Below are positions 46,206-57,611 of a DNA stretch of 64,000 nucleotides, piece after piece (within the stretch, counting starts at the first letter, position 1; each line of letters opens with the position of its first letter). Position numbers and translations under genes: made by a program. A model generated the notes under the pieces. It was given only the letters and a program-made list of their open reading frames with translations, did not search any database and was not told the DNA's origin. The stretch is from assembly GCF_000699445.3 (NCBI RefSeq), contig NC_067198.1, positions 5,552,801 to 5,616,800 on the forward strand. The letters are read 5' to 3'. The DNA comes from Schistosoma haematobium. Taxonomy: Eukaryota; Platyhelminthes; Trematoda; Strigeidida; Schistosomatidae.

Positions 46206-47999
46206 AGACCACACAGAATGTGAAGAACAACTGATAAAACTTGAAAATGAAATATTTAAAGTATAGTTATCATATTTTACGAAGACACTCTGCAATTCTG
46301 CATTAATCAGTAAATTGGTATTCAAACCAAAGTCTTCGTTCACAACACCCTAACCCCAAGAATATTTACTAATATTTTCAGTATTTACTTGAAACTCTGT
46401 CGTGGAAAATTGTTTTCCATATTTGACGGTCACAGCTTATTTGTAGGATGCTTCGTTATGTAGTTGATTACTTCCAGTATCATAGGTGCAGCGTTTCGTT
46501 TGTTACGATTATTGACTAATTGACTAATTGCTTTTATTTTCAACAGGAATGCAACAAGATTTGCATCTTCCCATAATCAAGAACTAAATCTTATTACTGA
46601 GGTGGAAAATCCAAAGAATGAACAGATCTTCGAATGTAGGTTGTTGTTGTTGTTTTGGTTCAATCAAACTATTTGTATTGTGGGGATAGACCTGGTAAGC
46701 TTGTTTTGTAAATAGTTTTTAATATTATTTGTGTTTATTTTGTCAGTCTTTCACTGTATGCATATTTATCATTAAATGACTTAACCTGTTGTTTTAGTGA
46801 ATGACCTTCAGCACACTTTCCGTGGGTGATCTTATCCGCAACGCAACCATGTAAACTTAATGTATCGCACACTGTCATTTGTGCGATCAAGTAACCACAG
46901 ATTTTGTCATTTCATAATGTATTTTTAATTAAACAACTAGATTATGTAGTTAATTTTGCTCTGTTTTTAATTTTTATTCGCCACGTCCGGCTGCGTTACA
47001 CTGTACGTCCATTGCACGCTGGGATGATAACTCAAGTCATAGTGAGTTTATTCACATAGTTGATTGTTTCCAGATAGATTGTCAGTGCATGGTTTTACTG
47101 AAGAAAGATTTGTTGTACTGTAAACTATGTTTTTATGAACAACTGCCTGTTGTCTTCAGTATGAAAGCAGTATATAAGTATCCTTCTTTTTTTCTTAGGT
47201 ATGTTCAACTGGCCTATATTTCGTGTTTTGGTTTTATCGGCTTAATTATGTCCATTTAACTACTTTGAGCAACATGTCTTTGCAAGCGAAACAATAACTA
47301 TGACACTTGCTTAGTTTAGTGTTCTTGATTGTCGTATAATTCAGTTTAGTTGAAAGAATTATGATATACTTAAGTATAGTGCTTGAAGCCTGTAACGAAA
47401 CAGATCAGTTTAGTAAGTAGAGTTGCCCGTTTCTAATGTGTATACGGATTCAGATCAGTCTAATAAAAAAATAGGAAAAAACGTGTCTTTGATGCTGTTG
47501 CTGTCATACATTATAAGATAGCGATAAGTATGTTTGGTGTTTATTTCTAAACTGTACATCTATCACTGACCATATTTCATGATCACTGTCATTAAACAAT
47601 TTCCCCAGCAATAACATCGGTAGCAAGATAGCTAAGTGTCTGAGCTTTTAGTTGCCCGCAAAACAGAAGTATACAGTCTTAGAAGATGTTCTGTGTCTCA
47701 ATTAAATGCAGCTGGCTGTGGACAAATGTTAAGAATCTTTTTGACAACTGGGACTTTTAGTTTATCATACACTTACTCTGCTTGTATGTTTTCCTGTTAA
47801 ACTAGACTCAGATGCATGGGAATACTTAAATGGGAGCAAAATAATAAAAGCATTGCAATACGGTACTAAGCCCATGTTATGCTTTGCACAAGTAATAGTA
47901 GCTGACCTTATCTAATATTCATGAACTCAAGGTAAATCACAACTGCATAAATTCTTTGCTAAAAAACATGTGATTTGGTTATTTATATATTCCACATTT
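46206..47999. other. Non-coding stretch
   Basis: No gene, RNA or repeat copy recognised in either strand. Confidence 0.5.
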
Positions 48000-48575
48000 C
48001 TGACAAAATTCATCACTTAGTTCATGTGTTCAAATGGTTGTGGACGGGATGGAAGGAGCTTTCGCTTAACAGGCTTCCGTGTCTAGTAGCAGGGGGTCAC
48101 CAAAACCTCCGGGCAGGAACCTAGGTATGTTAACAATAAAGGAGGAAAGAGAAATCGGTAAATCGTAGTATGATACTATCCTTAATCCTTAAGAATAAAT
48201 CCACTTGCCTCTTAAAGGACTCCTGGAAAGTCGCTTGGAATAGCTCAGCCGTCAGACAATTCCAGCATTTGACAACTTCCAAGGAGTAAGAGCTGTGTCT
48301 ACAGTCCGTTCTGCTATGTTGTGTCTCCAATTTATGGGTGTTGCCCCTTAGGTTGGTACTGGGACTAAACTTAAGCAGGTGTTTTAGGGGATGTCCAGAA
48401 GTGTTAAGGTTATTGTAAGCCATTAGGTCACCTCTAAGACGTCTATACTCTAATGAGTAGAAGTTAAGTGATTGGAGGCGCTCTCCATAAGGTGATTTGG
48501 TGCATACCTTCGTCATTTTCTTGGGAGACCTACAGACTCGGGTCCTCTCATAGCTTATTCTAACCACCATGGGTT
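48000..48575 (-). mobile_element. LINE C-terminal and 3'UTR fragment (CR1/Jockey-like tail)
   Basis: The minus-strand frame 48570-48130 contains RRLRGDLMAYNNLN, LRGNTHKLETQHSRTDCRHS and VVKCWNCLTAELFQA. This is the conserved tail following the reverse transcriptase in CR1-type and related non-LTR elements. The rest of the element is missing (5' truncation). The 48000-48130 stretch is its 3' region. It belongs to a different family from the RTE-type LINEs in this window. Confidence 0.7.
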
Positions 48576-49790
48576 GTCACTCCAGCTGATAGATGGACAC
48601 GGGTCACACATCCTAACCGTACCTGCTTCTTATCTTATAGCTTCTAATTCAAATGCCATATGACAAGCAAGCAATGCCCCTACCCGCACTAATGGAACAC
48701 TAGTAACTCAAATGCACCCTGTATGGTACCTTACACTGGTTTACGCACTCGCTTAGCTCTTTAGTGAAAATATTAATACGGTCCTGCTGAAAATCCCATG
48801 AACCCCCTACCTCCATCAAAACAAATAAGTCTGTATTTGCTGCATATAGCTATTTTATTATTCAAAAGTAAGATATAACAGTTAGAATTGGAGTAAAATG
48901 GCAGTATACAGCAGATGCACGTGGTACATGTCTTCATCGATTAACTGAAATAGCGAATATGAATATTAGCTTAAAAGGCTTATTTAGAAAGACTAGTGTC
49001 TAATTTGAACTTACTGCGTGAGAAAGTTATACTGGAACTACGAATGTTGTAGAAATAGAGTTTCTCGGGGCGTACGAAGCACTCAGACTGCAAGACAGTT
49101 GTCCAAAAATAATTCGGATATGAAAGTGAAAATTTGCAAGTACTTTTCATCGTGAGGGTGAACATATTAGGTACCAGTTGACATCATACCGTAAAAAAAC
49201 ACAAATTTGCGAGTGGTGAAATATGATCTATAAAAAAGTGAGCTTAATAACAGTTAATTACCTTTTTACTCCCTGATCATGACCCTTCGGCTTCCTTTTA
49301 TGGCCAAAACAGCAAACATACACTAGACACTGGTAGCAGATTTCCGGCTTTTCAATGTTAAGCTTGCTTTAACGCACTGAATAATGAGTACAACCCCTCT
49401 ATTACTGCTATATGGGATAATTTTTCATAACAAACCCTCTGCAATAGATTGGTAGCATCTGTGACTTCATCTATAATTGTCGGAAGTCTGGGTCCTTTCG
49501 AAATCAGTACCGATATACCCTACTGCTGGACACTCTGTATTAGTTTGACTCGTTGGTGGGATAGTGTTGTCCGTACTACTGAAGAAAATAAAAAACGCAG
49601 ATTGTTTCCTTTCATTTTGCCGATAACATCATAAAGGACAGTTAGGAACGAACATGCGAACAGTTAGAGTCACAGGCGGCAGAAACAATTATTTTAGCTA
49701 AATAAAAACGAACTTCGGCTTCGGATATCTAGAAAACAAGGTAAGACATAACCGATTGTCGTTTAAAAACGTAAGGTCTTATGTTGGTAC
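48576..49790. other. Non-coding stretch
   Basis: No gene recognised; short open frames lack family motifs. Confidence 0.45.
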
Positions 49791-50218
49791 TAGCCAGCTT
49801 AGTTGAATAAATACAGTGACTTCATTAGCAGCAGGTAAAACCCAGAAATTAAAGCAAAATCAGGAAAAATTTTGCTCCAACGTTCAGAGTATTACACTAA
49901 CTTCTGGATTTTAGCACACTGAAACATCAAGTTCCGTAGCTACACAAAAGAAATAGCTGAAAAAACACAGAACGAAGAAAGCCGGCCGACATTTTATAAC
50001 ACAAGACTAGCCAGATTGCCTGAAGAAATACATTGACTTGAGTAGAAGCAGCAAAAACCCAGAAAACATCGCTGATTCAAAATAAACTTCACACCAACAT
50101 ATAGAACATTACACTAACTGCGGCATTTTAGCACACTGAGACATTAAATTACATAGCTACACAAAAGAAATAGCTGAAAGAAGCACAGAACGAAGAAAGC
50201 CGACCGCCATTGCTTACA
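49791..50218. repeat. Tandem duplication, two units of about 215 bases
   Basis: Units 49791-50007 and 50008-50218 share TAGCCAG, AGAACATTACACTAAC-type, TTTTAGCACACTGA and CTACACAAAAGAAATAGCTG, in the same order. They differ by scattered substitutions and small gaps, so the duplication is not recent. Non-coding. Confidence 0.8.
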
Positions 50219-50490
50219 AAGATGGCGGATGTAATAGTTCCCGCCTCATTCTGATTGGTTGCTAAGCTGAAGGGGACATTTACGAAACTGAGTTGCGTTT
50301 AATTGCAGCCCTTTCCGTTGTGTTACTGACATAGTGTGATATACTGTTGCTTGCTAACAAATATATTGGTATACACACATACCTTGTTCTACCTTCGTCT
50401 GTGATTGAGCTAAATGCATTCTAACTCAAATGTTGGCGAGATTCTAATTTAGGGACGAGCCAATCAGAAGCACTTGAGCAATTTCAATCA

Positions 50491-50820
50491 TTAGCCAATC
50501 CGAAGACAGTATAAAGTGAAAATATACTATAAGAAAGTAATGAATTACAGTGGATATGATTTAAAAACTTGTTAAGGTTTGATAAAGGTTAAGAGGTTCT
50601 GAATTCATAATGCATATGGTATAGAAACTCGTCCATAGGGTTAGGGTTTGGGTTAGGATTTAGGGTTAGGGTAAGGGTTAGGGGTAGGGTTAGGGGTAGG
50701 ATTGCAGCCTTTCAATAAACATCTCTTCTCTAAAATCCGTTGTAAACCGATCGTATGTTAGCACCCCAACTCTAACCTAACCCTAATTTTAACCCTGACC
50801 CTAAACCCTAACCCTAACTT

Positions 50821-50853
<33 letters not shown>

Positions 50854-51011
50854 TGGACGAGTTTCTATACCATATGCATTATGAATTCAGAACCTCTGAA
50901 CCTTTATCAAACCTTAACAAGTTTTTAAATAATATAAAAGAAGAATATCCACTGTAATTCATTACTTTCTTATAGTATATTTTCACTTTATACTGTCTTC
51001 TGATTGGCTAA
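50491..51011. repeat. Large palindrome containing telomere-like repeats
   Basis: Left arm 50491-50702 and right arm 50771-51011 are inverted copies. Each has an outer unique part (TTAGCCAATC, AGACAGTATA, TTCATAATGCATATGG) and an inner run of TTAGGG (left) or CCCTAA (right) repeats with variants. The 68-base spacer is shared with 3055-3120. The full repeat appears without the telomere-like part at 2418-3130. Confidence 0.85.
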
Positions 51012-51170
51012 GGATTATCAAGGTCATTTAAGACTCGTTCAAAGGTCGTCACTAAATCAGAGTCTCGCCCAAATATTTTCTGCAGTTATGGACTGTGAGT
51101 CAGAATATATCATACCAAACATTGGTTTACATGACTGGAGAGTCCAACAACCTGAGCGGAATTACCGAAC

Positions 51171-51346
51171 ATTTATAATTGTGGATTTTTACAACCAGAC
51201 ACAATCCGAACACGCATCAACTTGGTGAATTTAAGTAAAGTCCCAATTTTTCTGCTGTATTTGTGACAATTAACACTATTATTTACTCCCAATAACTTGG
51301 TTAATACTTTTTCATGTTCATATTTGTCTGGTCCACCACAATTATT
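51171..51346 (+). repeat. LTR fragment, plus strand, gypsy element 3 family
   Basis: Inverted copy of 52834-52966 (shared TTTTTCATGTTCATATTTG and TCTGGTCCACCACAATTATT). It directly precedes a primer-binding site at 51347-51363. Confidence 0.7.
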
Positions 51347-51363
51347 TGGTGAGCCCGACGTGA
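51347..51363 (+). promoter_or_regulatory. Primer-binding site, plus strand
   Basis: TGGTGAGCCCGACGTGA, identical to the site at 34605-34621, right after an LTR end. No plus-strand gag follows; the neighbouring coding remnant is on the minus strand. Confidence 0.55.
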
Positions 51364-51369
51364 TGCATT

Positions 51370-52620
51370 CGTGTTCTGTCAGTATGTCGTTGAAAACGTT
51401 GTTCTCAGGCTTCATTATTCGTACACCATGGATTTCGTAGTCGTTGGAAAATGTGTACCATCTACCTGTAAACGTGTATGTGCATCGATTAATCTCTTCT
51501 TAGTAATATCTACTAACAAGTTGTACGCACTGAGAAAATCGGCTCCGAGGACGGATCGTTTGACATGAGCAACTATGAAAACCCATGTAAATCGTCTTCG
51601 GAGTCCGAGGTCTAATATAAGTGATTGCTCTCCGTAAGTTTTGATAACGGATTCGTTAGCCGCTATTAGGGACAGTTTAGAGCTTGTTGTCTGTTGTCTG
51701 TTGTAGTGGGATGATGCTGATTTCTGCCACAGTGTCGACTAAAAATTCCAAACCAGAAATACGATCCCTGACGTGAATGAGGCAGCTAACGCGTTGGCCA
51801 ATAACAGCCGCCGCCATCACAGTCTGGCCGCTTCGTTCCGCTTTGTTTGTTTGTCTTGAAGTTACACGGTTTAGTGCAACGGAGTGCTTTCTCACCATAA
51901 TTCGCATGATACCAACGAATTCCGGCTGCCAGTTTGGGTGACCTAAGATGATGTCTGGATACTGATCTCTTTCTGGACGTAGATCTGGCAGGTCGAGAAT
52001 GAATGGTGGCAGTAGTCGCCTGCAGCGATGCTAACTGCTGTGTTAACTGTGTTATTTGTTGCTGGATGTTGAGTGCGTCGCTCATGTCTTCTCTACTTGA
52101 GGATTGTATCGCGTTAACGCCGCGACCATCGGGATATATTTCTATCATCTTATCGGCCATGTCTGCTAAATCATCAAGATTGACGAAGGCTTCTGAAATA
52201 CTGGGGATTTGTCTGACGTTATGTGGTAACCTATGTAACCACATCTACTTAAGTAATGCTTCGTCTAACTTATATGAGCCTGCTAACTGTCTCATATGTC
52301 TAAGCAACTGTGAAGGTCTTTTGTCCCCTATCTTGCATGCGGTGAGCAGTTGCTGTAAGCGTTTTTCGTCAGATTGCGATGTACGGTGGATTACTGCGGC
52401 TTTTATTTTGTCATAGGGGTCCGTTTCTGGTACATTATCAATCAGATCTCCGACTTATGTTGCCCCTTCTATGGGTAATGCTCCAACGACGTGGGCATAT
52501 TTTGTCGCTTGCTAGCGTATACCTCTCGCCAGAAATAATGCCTCAACCTGTGCAAACCAGATTCTGGGATTATTAACACCGTACGTTGGTAATCTCAACT
52601 CTGAATTAGTGTTGATCGAG
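51370..52620 (-). pseudogene. Ty3/gypsy element 3: gag and protease remnant (minus strand)
   Basis: On the minus strand from about 52500 a retrotransposon gag matrix/capsid-like region reads DPYDKIKAAVIHRTSQSD, RLQQLL, GDKRPSQLLRHMRQLAG, then WLHRLPHNVRQI and a coiled glutamine-rich stretch. A decayed basic/cysteine region near 51830 follows. The protease comes next at about 51770-51700 (LEFLVDTVAEISIIP; the active-site glycine is replaced), and a GADFLSAYNLL-like piece near 51530. Stops (for example after DEALLK) and frameshifts break it. RT and integrase are absent: the sequence ends against an opposite-strand LTR at 51171-51363. Confidence 0.8.
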
Positions 52621-52743
52621 CTTAAAGCATTATCTTCTGGTTGTGAAGAGTTTAGGGGGTTGGTCGGTGGACTATGTATATCAGTGAGTTTACCAGGAGA
52701 GTTCGTAGTGGGAAAAACAAAAATGGACTAGCGTGCCAAGTAT

Positions 52744-52745
<2 letters not shown>

Positions 52746-52805
<60 letters not shown>
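52746..52805. repeat. (TA)n microsatellite
   Basis: About 30 TA units without interruption, located between the gag remnant and its LTR. Confidence 0.95.
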
Positions 52806-52809
<4 letters not shown>

Positions 52810-52833
52810 AGTAAACGTCTATAATGAATTCGA

Positions 52834-52966
52834 GGCTCACCAAATAATTGTGGTGGACCAGACAAATATGAACATGAAAAAGTACAAACAAGTTATTAAG
52901 TATAATAATACTGTCAAATGTTACAAATACAACAGAAAAATTGGAACTTTACTCAATTTCACCACA
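52834..52966 (-). repeat. LTR fragment of gypsy element 3 (minus strand)
   Basis: Matches 51240-51350 in reverse complement. Its primer-binding side faces the minus-strand gag, as expected for a 5' LTR, with a TGGTGAGCC-type site adjoining (about 52830-52843). The outer part is missing or diverged beyond 52966. Confidence 0.65.
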
Positions 52967-53213
52967 GTATCTAATATCTGGATTGACCCAACTGGATGCT
53001 CTTAGAGATTCGGAACTGTTTCTCAACATTAAGAATTTTGTGAAAAGATATTTCACCCATAATCTCTGTCAACTAAGATTTTAAAATTTTTTCTTGTTAG
53101 AGTAACTTATTTGTTATTGTATATGAAGGTCAGTTGACTAATGTAAGCTGTGCGCTCTTCAACAACCTCGTTGATGGACTTTATTATGATTCATGGGTTC
53201 ATCCTGCATTTAG

Positions 53214-53411
53214 TACGAAGCGATCAAAAGTACTGTGTTTCAAAAAGATGGGCATATATTAAGCACGACAGTCTTTTTATCTTTCCGAGTAAATACAGAA
53301 GGTCCTTTTATATTTGTAGATCATCTAAACCGTAAGAATTGCCTTAAAATTTTTCTCAATCATTGTGGTGTTTCTGTATCATATCAAGAAGATGATACGC
53401 CCTGGATAACA
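53214..53411 (+). CDS. Host-gene internal exon, PH-domain-like (partial gene)
   Basis: Acceptor CTGCATTTAG, 66 open codons in phase 0, and donor ACA/GTAAGG. Translation includes STVFQKDGHILS, EGPFIFVDHLNRKN and DDTPWIT, strand-rich as in the middle of a pleckstrin-homology fold. It continues in frame into the next exon across a 31-nt intron (53412-53442). The PH idea rests on pattern only; a PH domain would bind phosphoinositides at membranes. Upstream, 52968-53075 also has an open frame (DALRDSELFLNIKNFVKR) that might be another exon cut by the LTR fragment. The frame could instead be an old coding fragment, but clean splice sites and an open frame argue for a live gene. Confidence 0.5.
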
Positions 53412-53442
53412 GTAAGGTGGTGTTTTCCATGAATTGTTTCAG

Positions 53443-53537
53443 ATCACAGAATACTCTGGAGCTACATATTATATTAGACCAGAAGCAGAGAAGACTTTTC
53501 AAAACTGGCTAACTGCTATTTACAAAGCATCTAAAAA
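53443..53537 (+). CDS. Host-gene internal exon following the 31-nt intron
   Basis: Acceptor GAATTGTTTCAG, then ITEYSGATYYIRPEAEKTF and QNWLTAIYKASK, ending at a possible donor A/GTATTT at 53538. The W...AI pattern fits the C-terminal helix that closes a PH domain. Joined with the previous exon it gives about 97 continuous codons. Next exon not identified. Confidence 0.5.
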
Positions 53538-54059
53538 GTATTTTTTTTCTCAACATCTTACCAGTTATGAAATTTAAGTTGCAAATCACAGTCAGTGGGG
53601 CTTAATATGGAGTGCCGACCACATTTCACAGATCAACACTTGTCCAACTCAATAGAACAGAAAATCCTGACTTCGAAAGTTAGTTTATTATTACCCTGAA
53701 GATGAATGTACTAAAAATTATACCAAATTTTTGGTTTGGATAGTTTATTTCCTGCAATAGAACTATAGTACTCCTTGAAGTTTAAATCCACTCAGTTATG
53801 TGCAATATGTTGTCCAAGCTGCTATGTGAAATAATATTAAGTGGTGATTCCAAAAAGACTCACTTCTTGAATAACCATTAACGTGAAGATTTCGGCGAAT
53901 GCGATTGGTTTGCTAGATAGTTGTTGTAAATTTCAGGCAAAATGTTATGACAAAATTTTGCACATAATGATGAGATTGTCTGATCTTATTACTTTCTTTT
54001 ATATCTATACAAAAACTCTAATTAGCAGTAGAATAATAACATATTCATTGACAGGCCTA
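53538..54059. other. Non-coding stretch
   Basis: No gene or repeat recognised; probably intron. Confidence 0.4.
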
Positions 54060-54145
54060 TTCTATATGATATATTTATTTATTTATTTGAACACATAAAT
54101 ATTGGTACAAGAGAGCGCCAATATATATGCGCCACACAAAACAAT
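54060..54145 (+). repeat. 480-bp repeat, 5' end, interrupted by a LINE
   Basis: TTTATTTGAACACATAAATA through GCGCCACACAAA is the first ~80 bases of the family. The remainder resumes at 57612 in the same orientation. Confidence 0.8.
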
Positions 54146-54305
54146 GAAAATTCGAAGAGAAATAGAAAGAAAAAAAAAACTAGGGAACGCAAAAGAAAAA
54201 GAGAACAATGACGAAGAGATTGGAGTAAGGTAGTGTGGTAGTAACGACGGAACGAAAAGGTACAATCAGAAGAAATCTTTCAGGTAAAGGAGACACAACC
54301 ACTTT

Positions 54306-55899
54306 TTAGAAAGAAAGTAAAAGAAGGTTACAGCAGGATCGCCACTGGCTTCTATTCTGAGCCATATCTGATAACGTCTCTAGCCACTGTGTAGCACCAT
54401 CTCTCGGACCCCAACCAGGGAGTCGTGAAGGACCAACACAAGCCAGTCCTTTGCAGCTTTCTTTCATGCCACGACACCATGTCATGCACTGACCACCTCT
54501 CCGCCTCTTCCAACCAGTCCCAGAGTCGGCAAATAATGCACGACGTGGAATTCTCTGGGACGACATTCGGAGAACATGTCCAAGCCACCGAAGTCGGTGT
54601 TTCAAGATGGTGACACCAATTGAGTTATCATCTCTGTGCCCGAACACACGATGCCGAACCTCTGCATTACTGACATGGTGTTGCCACTGAATGTCAGCAA
54701 TCCTTCGGAGACAGCGATGATCGAACACAGAGAGTCGTCTAACGTCCTCAACTCGGAGAGGCCAGGTTTCACAAGCATAGAGCAAAACTGCTCTCACCGA
54801 CGCGTTGTAGATCCGACCTTTTACAGCCAGACTAACATCACGAAGGCGCCAAAGGTGGCCCAGATTGGCATAAGCCGCTCTGGCTTTCACTATTCGTGCA
54901 TTGATCTCATCACTCACACCCCCACCAGCACTTATGCAGCTACCCAGATACACGAACTTCTCAACTACGTCTATCTGCTCACCGTCCAGGGTGAGTACAG
55001 GATTAGAATCCTGCCAGTCTTGTAGAAGTACTTTGCACTTCGAAGGTGCAAAGCACATACCATACCTACGGACACTGATTGCCAACTGATTAAGTGCGGA
55101 TTGCATGCCTTGGGCATTATCGCACAGTAAGACAATATCGTCCGCATACTCAAGGTCGAGAAGTCTTTCTCCAGGCAACAGATCCACACCACCATTACTT
55201 ACATTCATCAGAGCTGTTTCCAGAATGTCATCGATGGCAAAGTTGAAGAGGAATGGTGAGATTGGGCAACCCTGCCTAACCCCACTGCTCGAATGGAACA
55301 ATGGAGAGAGGTGGTTGTATGCCCTCACTCTGCCTGAGGTGTTTTTATACAGGGCTTTCAGGATGTTAATAAACTTCTCAGGCACACCCTTCTTCAATAG
55401 ACAATCCCAGAGAACAGTCCTGTCCAACGAATCGAAGGCAGCCCTGATGTCAAGAAACACTACGATTGTTGGCCTTTGAAAAGTATGGCGGTGTTCTAAC
55501 ATTTGGCGGAGGGTGAAGATATGATCAATACATCCTCGACCAGAACGAAACCCAGCCTGCTCCTCGCGAGTCAATCTTTCTCGGGTTTTGAACAACCTAC
55601 GAAGAATGACGGAAGCCAATAGCTTGGACGCAATCGGAAGTAAACTTATCCCCGATAGTTGTTACAAGAACGACGTGAACCCTTTTAAAGATAGGGACAA
55701 CTATCGACTCATTCCATGACGTTGGTACACTCTCTAGTTCCAAAACCTTTGTAAACAACGTCGTCAATTCCTTAGTCAAAAAGTCACCACCATCTTTAAA
55801 AAGAGCCGGAGGTAAGTCATCTGGGCCAGGTGATTTGTAACGCTTCAAGAGTTGGAGTTCCTTGCGGACTTCCTCCTCATTTGGTGGATCAGTCGTCAC
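54306..55899 (-). pseudogene. LINE reverse transcriptase region
   Basis: Two overlapping minus-strand frames: 55597-55899 (KSPGPDDLPPALF, start of the RT fingers) and 54306-55619 (437 codons). The main frame has motif A FLDIRAAFDSLDR (about residues 55-67), motif B GVRQGCPISPF (113-123), the catalytic YADD at 158-161, and then the thumb and C-terminal region. A frameshift near 55680 separates the two frames. The catalytic residues are intact, but the break prevents a complete product without recoding. Confidence 0.85.
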
Positions 55900-55902
55900 C
55901 GG

Positions 55903-57430
55903 CTATGTAGGGCAGGACAGTCTGACCGATGTTGCCGGAGCAGCAGGCCAGTTGAACTGCCCTTCGAAAAATTCTGCCCATCGTCCAAGACGTCGATGGA
56001 TGTTAGTGATTGGCAACCCATCATCCTCGCAGATTGTTTCACTCACACCAGACTTCTTGCTGCCAGTGGCTCGGATGAGCTGGAAGAGCTTCCGGTAGTT
56101 ACCAGATGCAGCTGCTGCTTCCAGCTCATTAGCACGCATCGACCACCAGGCTTCTCGGTCCTTACACAAGCTTTGCCCAATCTCCTTACGTAACATCCTT
56201 CGTTTATGGTCAAACTCACGGTCACCCGGAGTAGACCGACGGGCTTCAATGAGTTGTAAGGAACCAGAAGAAACCCAGTGCTTAAAGGCGGGACGTTTCG
56301 CAAACCCACAACTGACTGTTCCCGCCATTTTCATGGCGTCATGCAATTGCAACCAATGCTCATCTATACTTTTCGGTGGAGTGGTAGCTAGCCTAGAGGC
56401 TAGCTCGGTTCGATACTTACTTGCAACAGAAGTTGCAACCAGCTTGCTAACATCAATCCGTTGATGGCGTTCACTTCGTTGTCCACTGAAAAGTAAGGTA
56501 AGATTGGCGCAGACCAAGGCATGGTCAGAGTCCAGATAGGTACTCCAAAAGGAGCGGCAGTCTTTTACACAACCACGCCAGCGGTAGCTGATCGCGATGT
56601 GATCAATCTGAGTCCAGGCTTGAGATGCAGAGGGAGGACGCCAGGTGGCACATCGGCGATGACTGTGCCGAAAGTTAGTGCTAGCCAGAAACAGGTTGTG
56701 GTCTGTGCATAGTTGCAGTAGACGGTCCCCGTTATCTGACCTGCGACCAACGAGTCCCCATCGGTCACCTAAACGACTCTCTTCTGTGCCTAGACGCCCG
56801 ACCTGATCATTCAAGTCTCCGGCTAGTACTACAATATCTGTCGAACGCACTTTCTGGAGAAGAACTGATAACTGGTGGTAAAACTCATCCTTGATTGCAT
56901 CCGGGCTGCAATCTGTCGGGGCATAGGCGGAGATGACGAAAAGACATCGTTTCTCACGCCGATTTCTTCTCACTTTGATGGAACTTTCTAATCTAACAGC
57001 ACATAACCGACTGTTAATGGGGATCCAATCGACTAGTGCCGCCTCAGCTCTAGCGCTTAGTGCGACACCAACGCCAGCAAGACCAGACGAAGATGCCACA
57101 GGGTCCCCGGATAAGCGCACGTAAAACAAGCTTTTCGAAGCGACAGATGGAGATCGAATTTGTAGTACTTCGCCAGAGTCTTGAATACGGGTCTCGGATA
57201 GACAACACACGTCGATATTAAGACTTTCCAAAGACATAGCCAGCCCTATCTGTTGTCCGACCTGCATAAATGTGCGAACGTTGAAGGCAGCCAGTTTGAA
57301 TGGTGCACGTGGTTTCAGAAAATCTGCTTCAGTCCTCGTATTCGGTGGTAACATACAATTTTCAAACCGGACAGTGACTCGAGAACGTATAGATACAGTC
57401 GGATTTCCGCCAAAGACGAGCCGCTGTATA
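55903..57430 (-). pseudogene. LINE AP-type endonuclease region
   Basis: From the ATG at 57354 there are 483 codons. The frame is also open further upstream to about 57430. Endonuclease motifs: AFNVRT, SETR (54-57), ISAYAPT, GDLND (179-183), TQIDHI and SDHAL (276-280), all present. It ends at a TAG (55903-55905) directly followed, in frame, by the start of the RT region, so one base change separates the endonuclease from the reverse transcriptase. Confidence 0.85.
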
Positions 57431-57458
57431 AGTATAAAAGAGGATGAGTAATGTGGAA

Positions 57459-57555
57459 AATAATAATAATAATGATAATAATAACAATAATGACAATAAT
57501 GCTAGTAATAATAATAACAGTATTAATAATGACAATAATTGTAATGATAATAATC
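57459..57555. repeat. AAT/AAC-rich imperfect microsatellite
   Basis: Runs of AAT, GAT, AAC and related triplets over about 100 bases at the 5' side of the LINE. The asparagine-rich frame through it is not a gene. Confidence 0.8.
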
Positions 57556-57611
57556 TGAATCAATTGTTTGTTTTTCAAAGCAAGAAAGGTAATTTCCGTA
57601 GGCATAAAGAG

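Larger units (their letters stand above)
54146..57611 (-). mobile_element. RTE-type LINE, almost full length, inserted in the 480-bp repeat
   Basis: About 3.5 kb on the minus strand, bounded by the two halves of the split 480-bp repeat. The order is AP-type endonuclease, then reverse transcriptase, then a C-terminal region (HRLRWLGHVLRM). The copy is one in-frame stop and one frameshift away from a continuous frame, so it is younger than the other LINE fragments here. Schistosome RTE elements include SR2. The 3' side (54146-54305) is purine-rich on the plus strand; the 5' side contains an AAT-rich microsatellite (57459-57555). Confidence 0.85.

Noticed and set aside
48130..48570. 146-codon minus-strand frame as a host gene
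   Set aside because: Contains the RRLRGDL and VVKCWN...L pattern of non-LTR element tails.
55105..55479. Plus-strand frames opposite the LINE reverse transcriptase (also 54636-55025 and 55852-56193)
   Set aside because: Shadows of the LINE coding strand, with no family resemblance.
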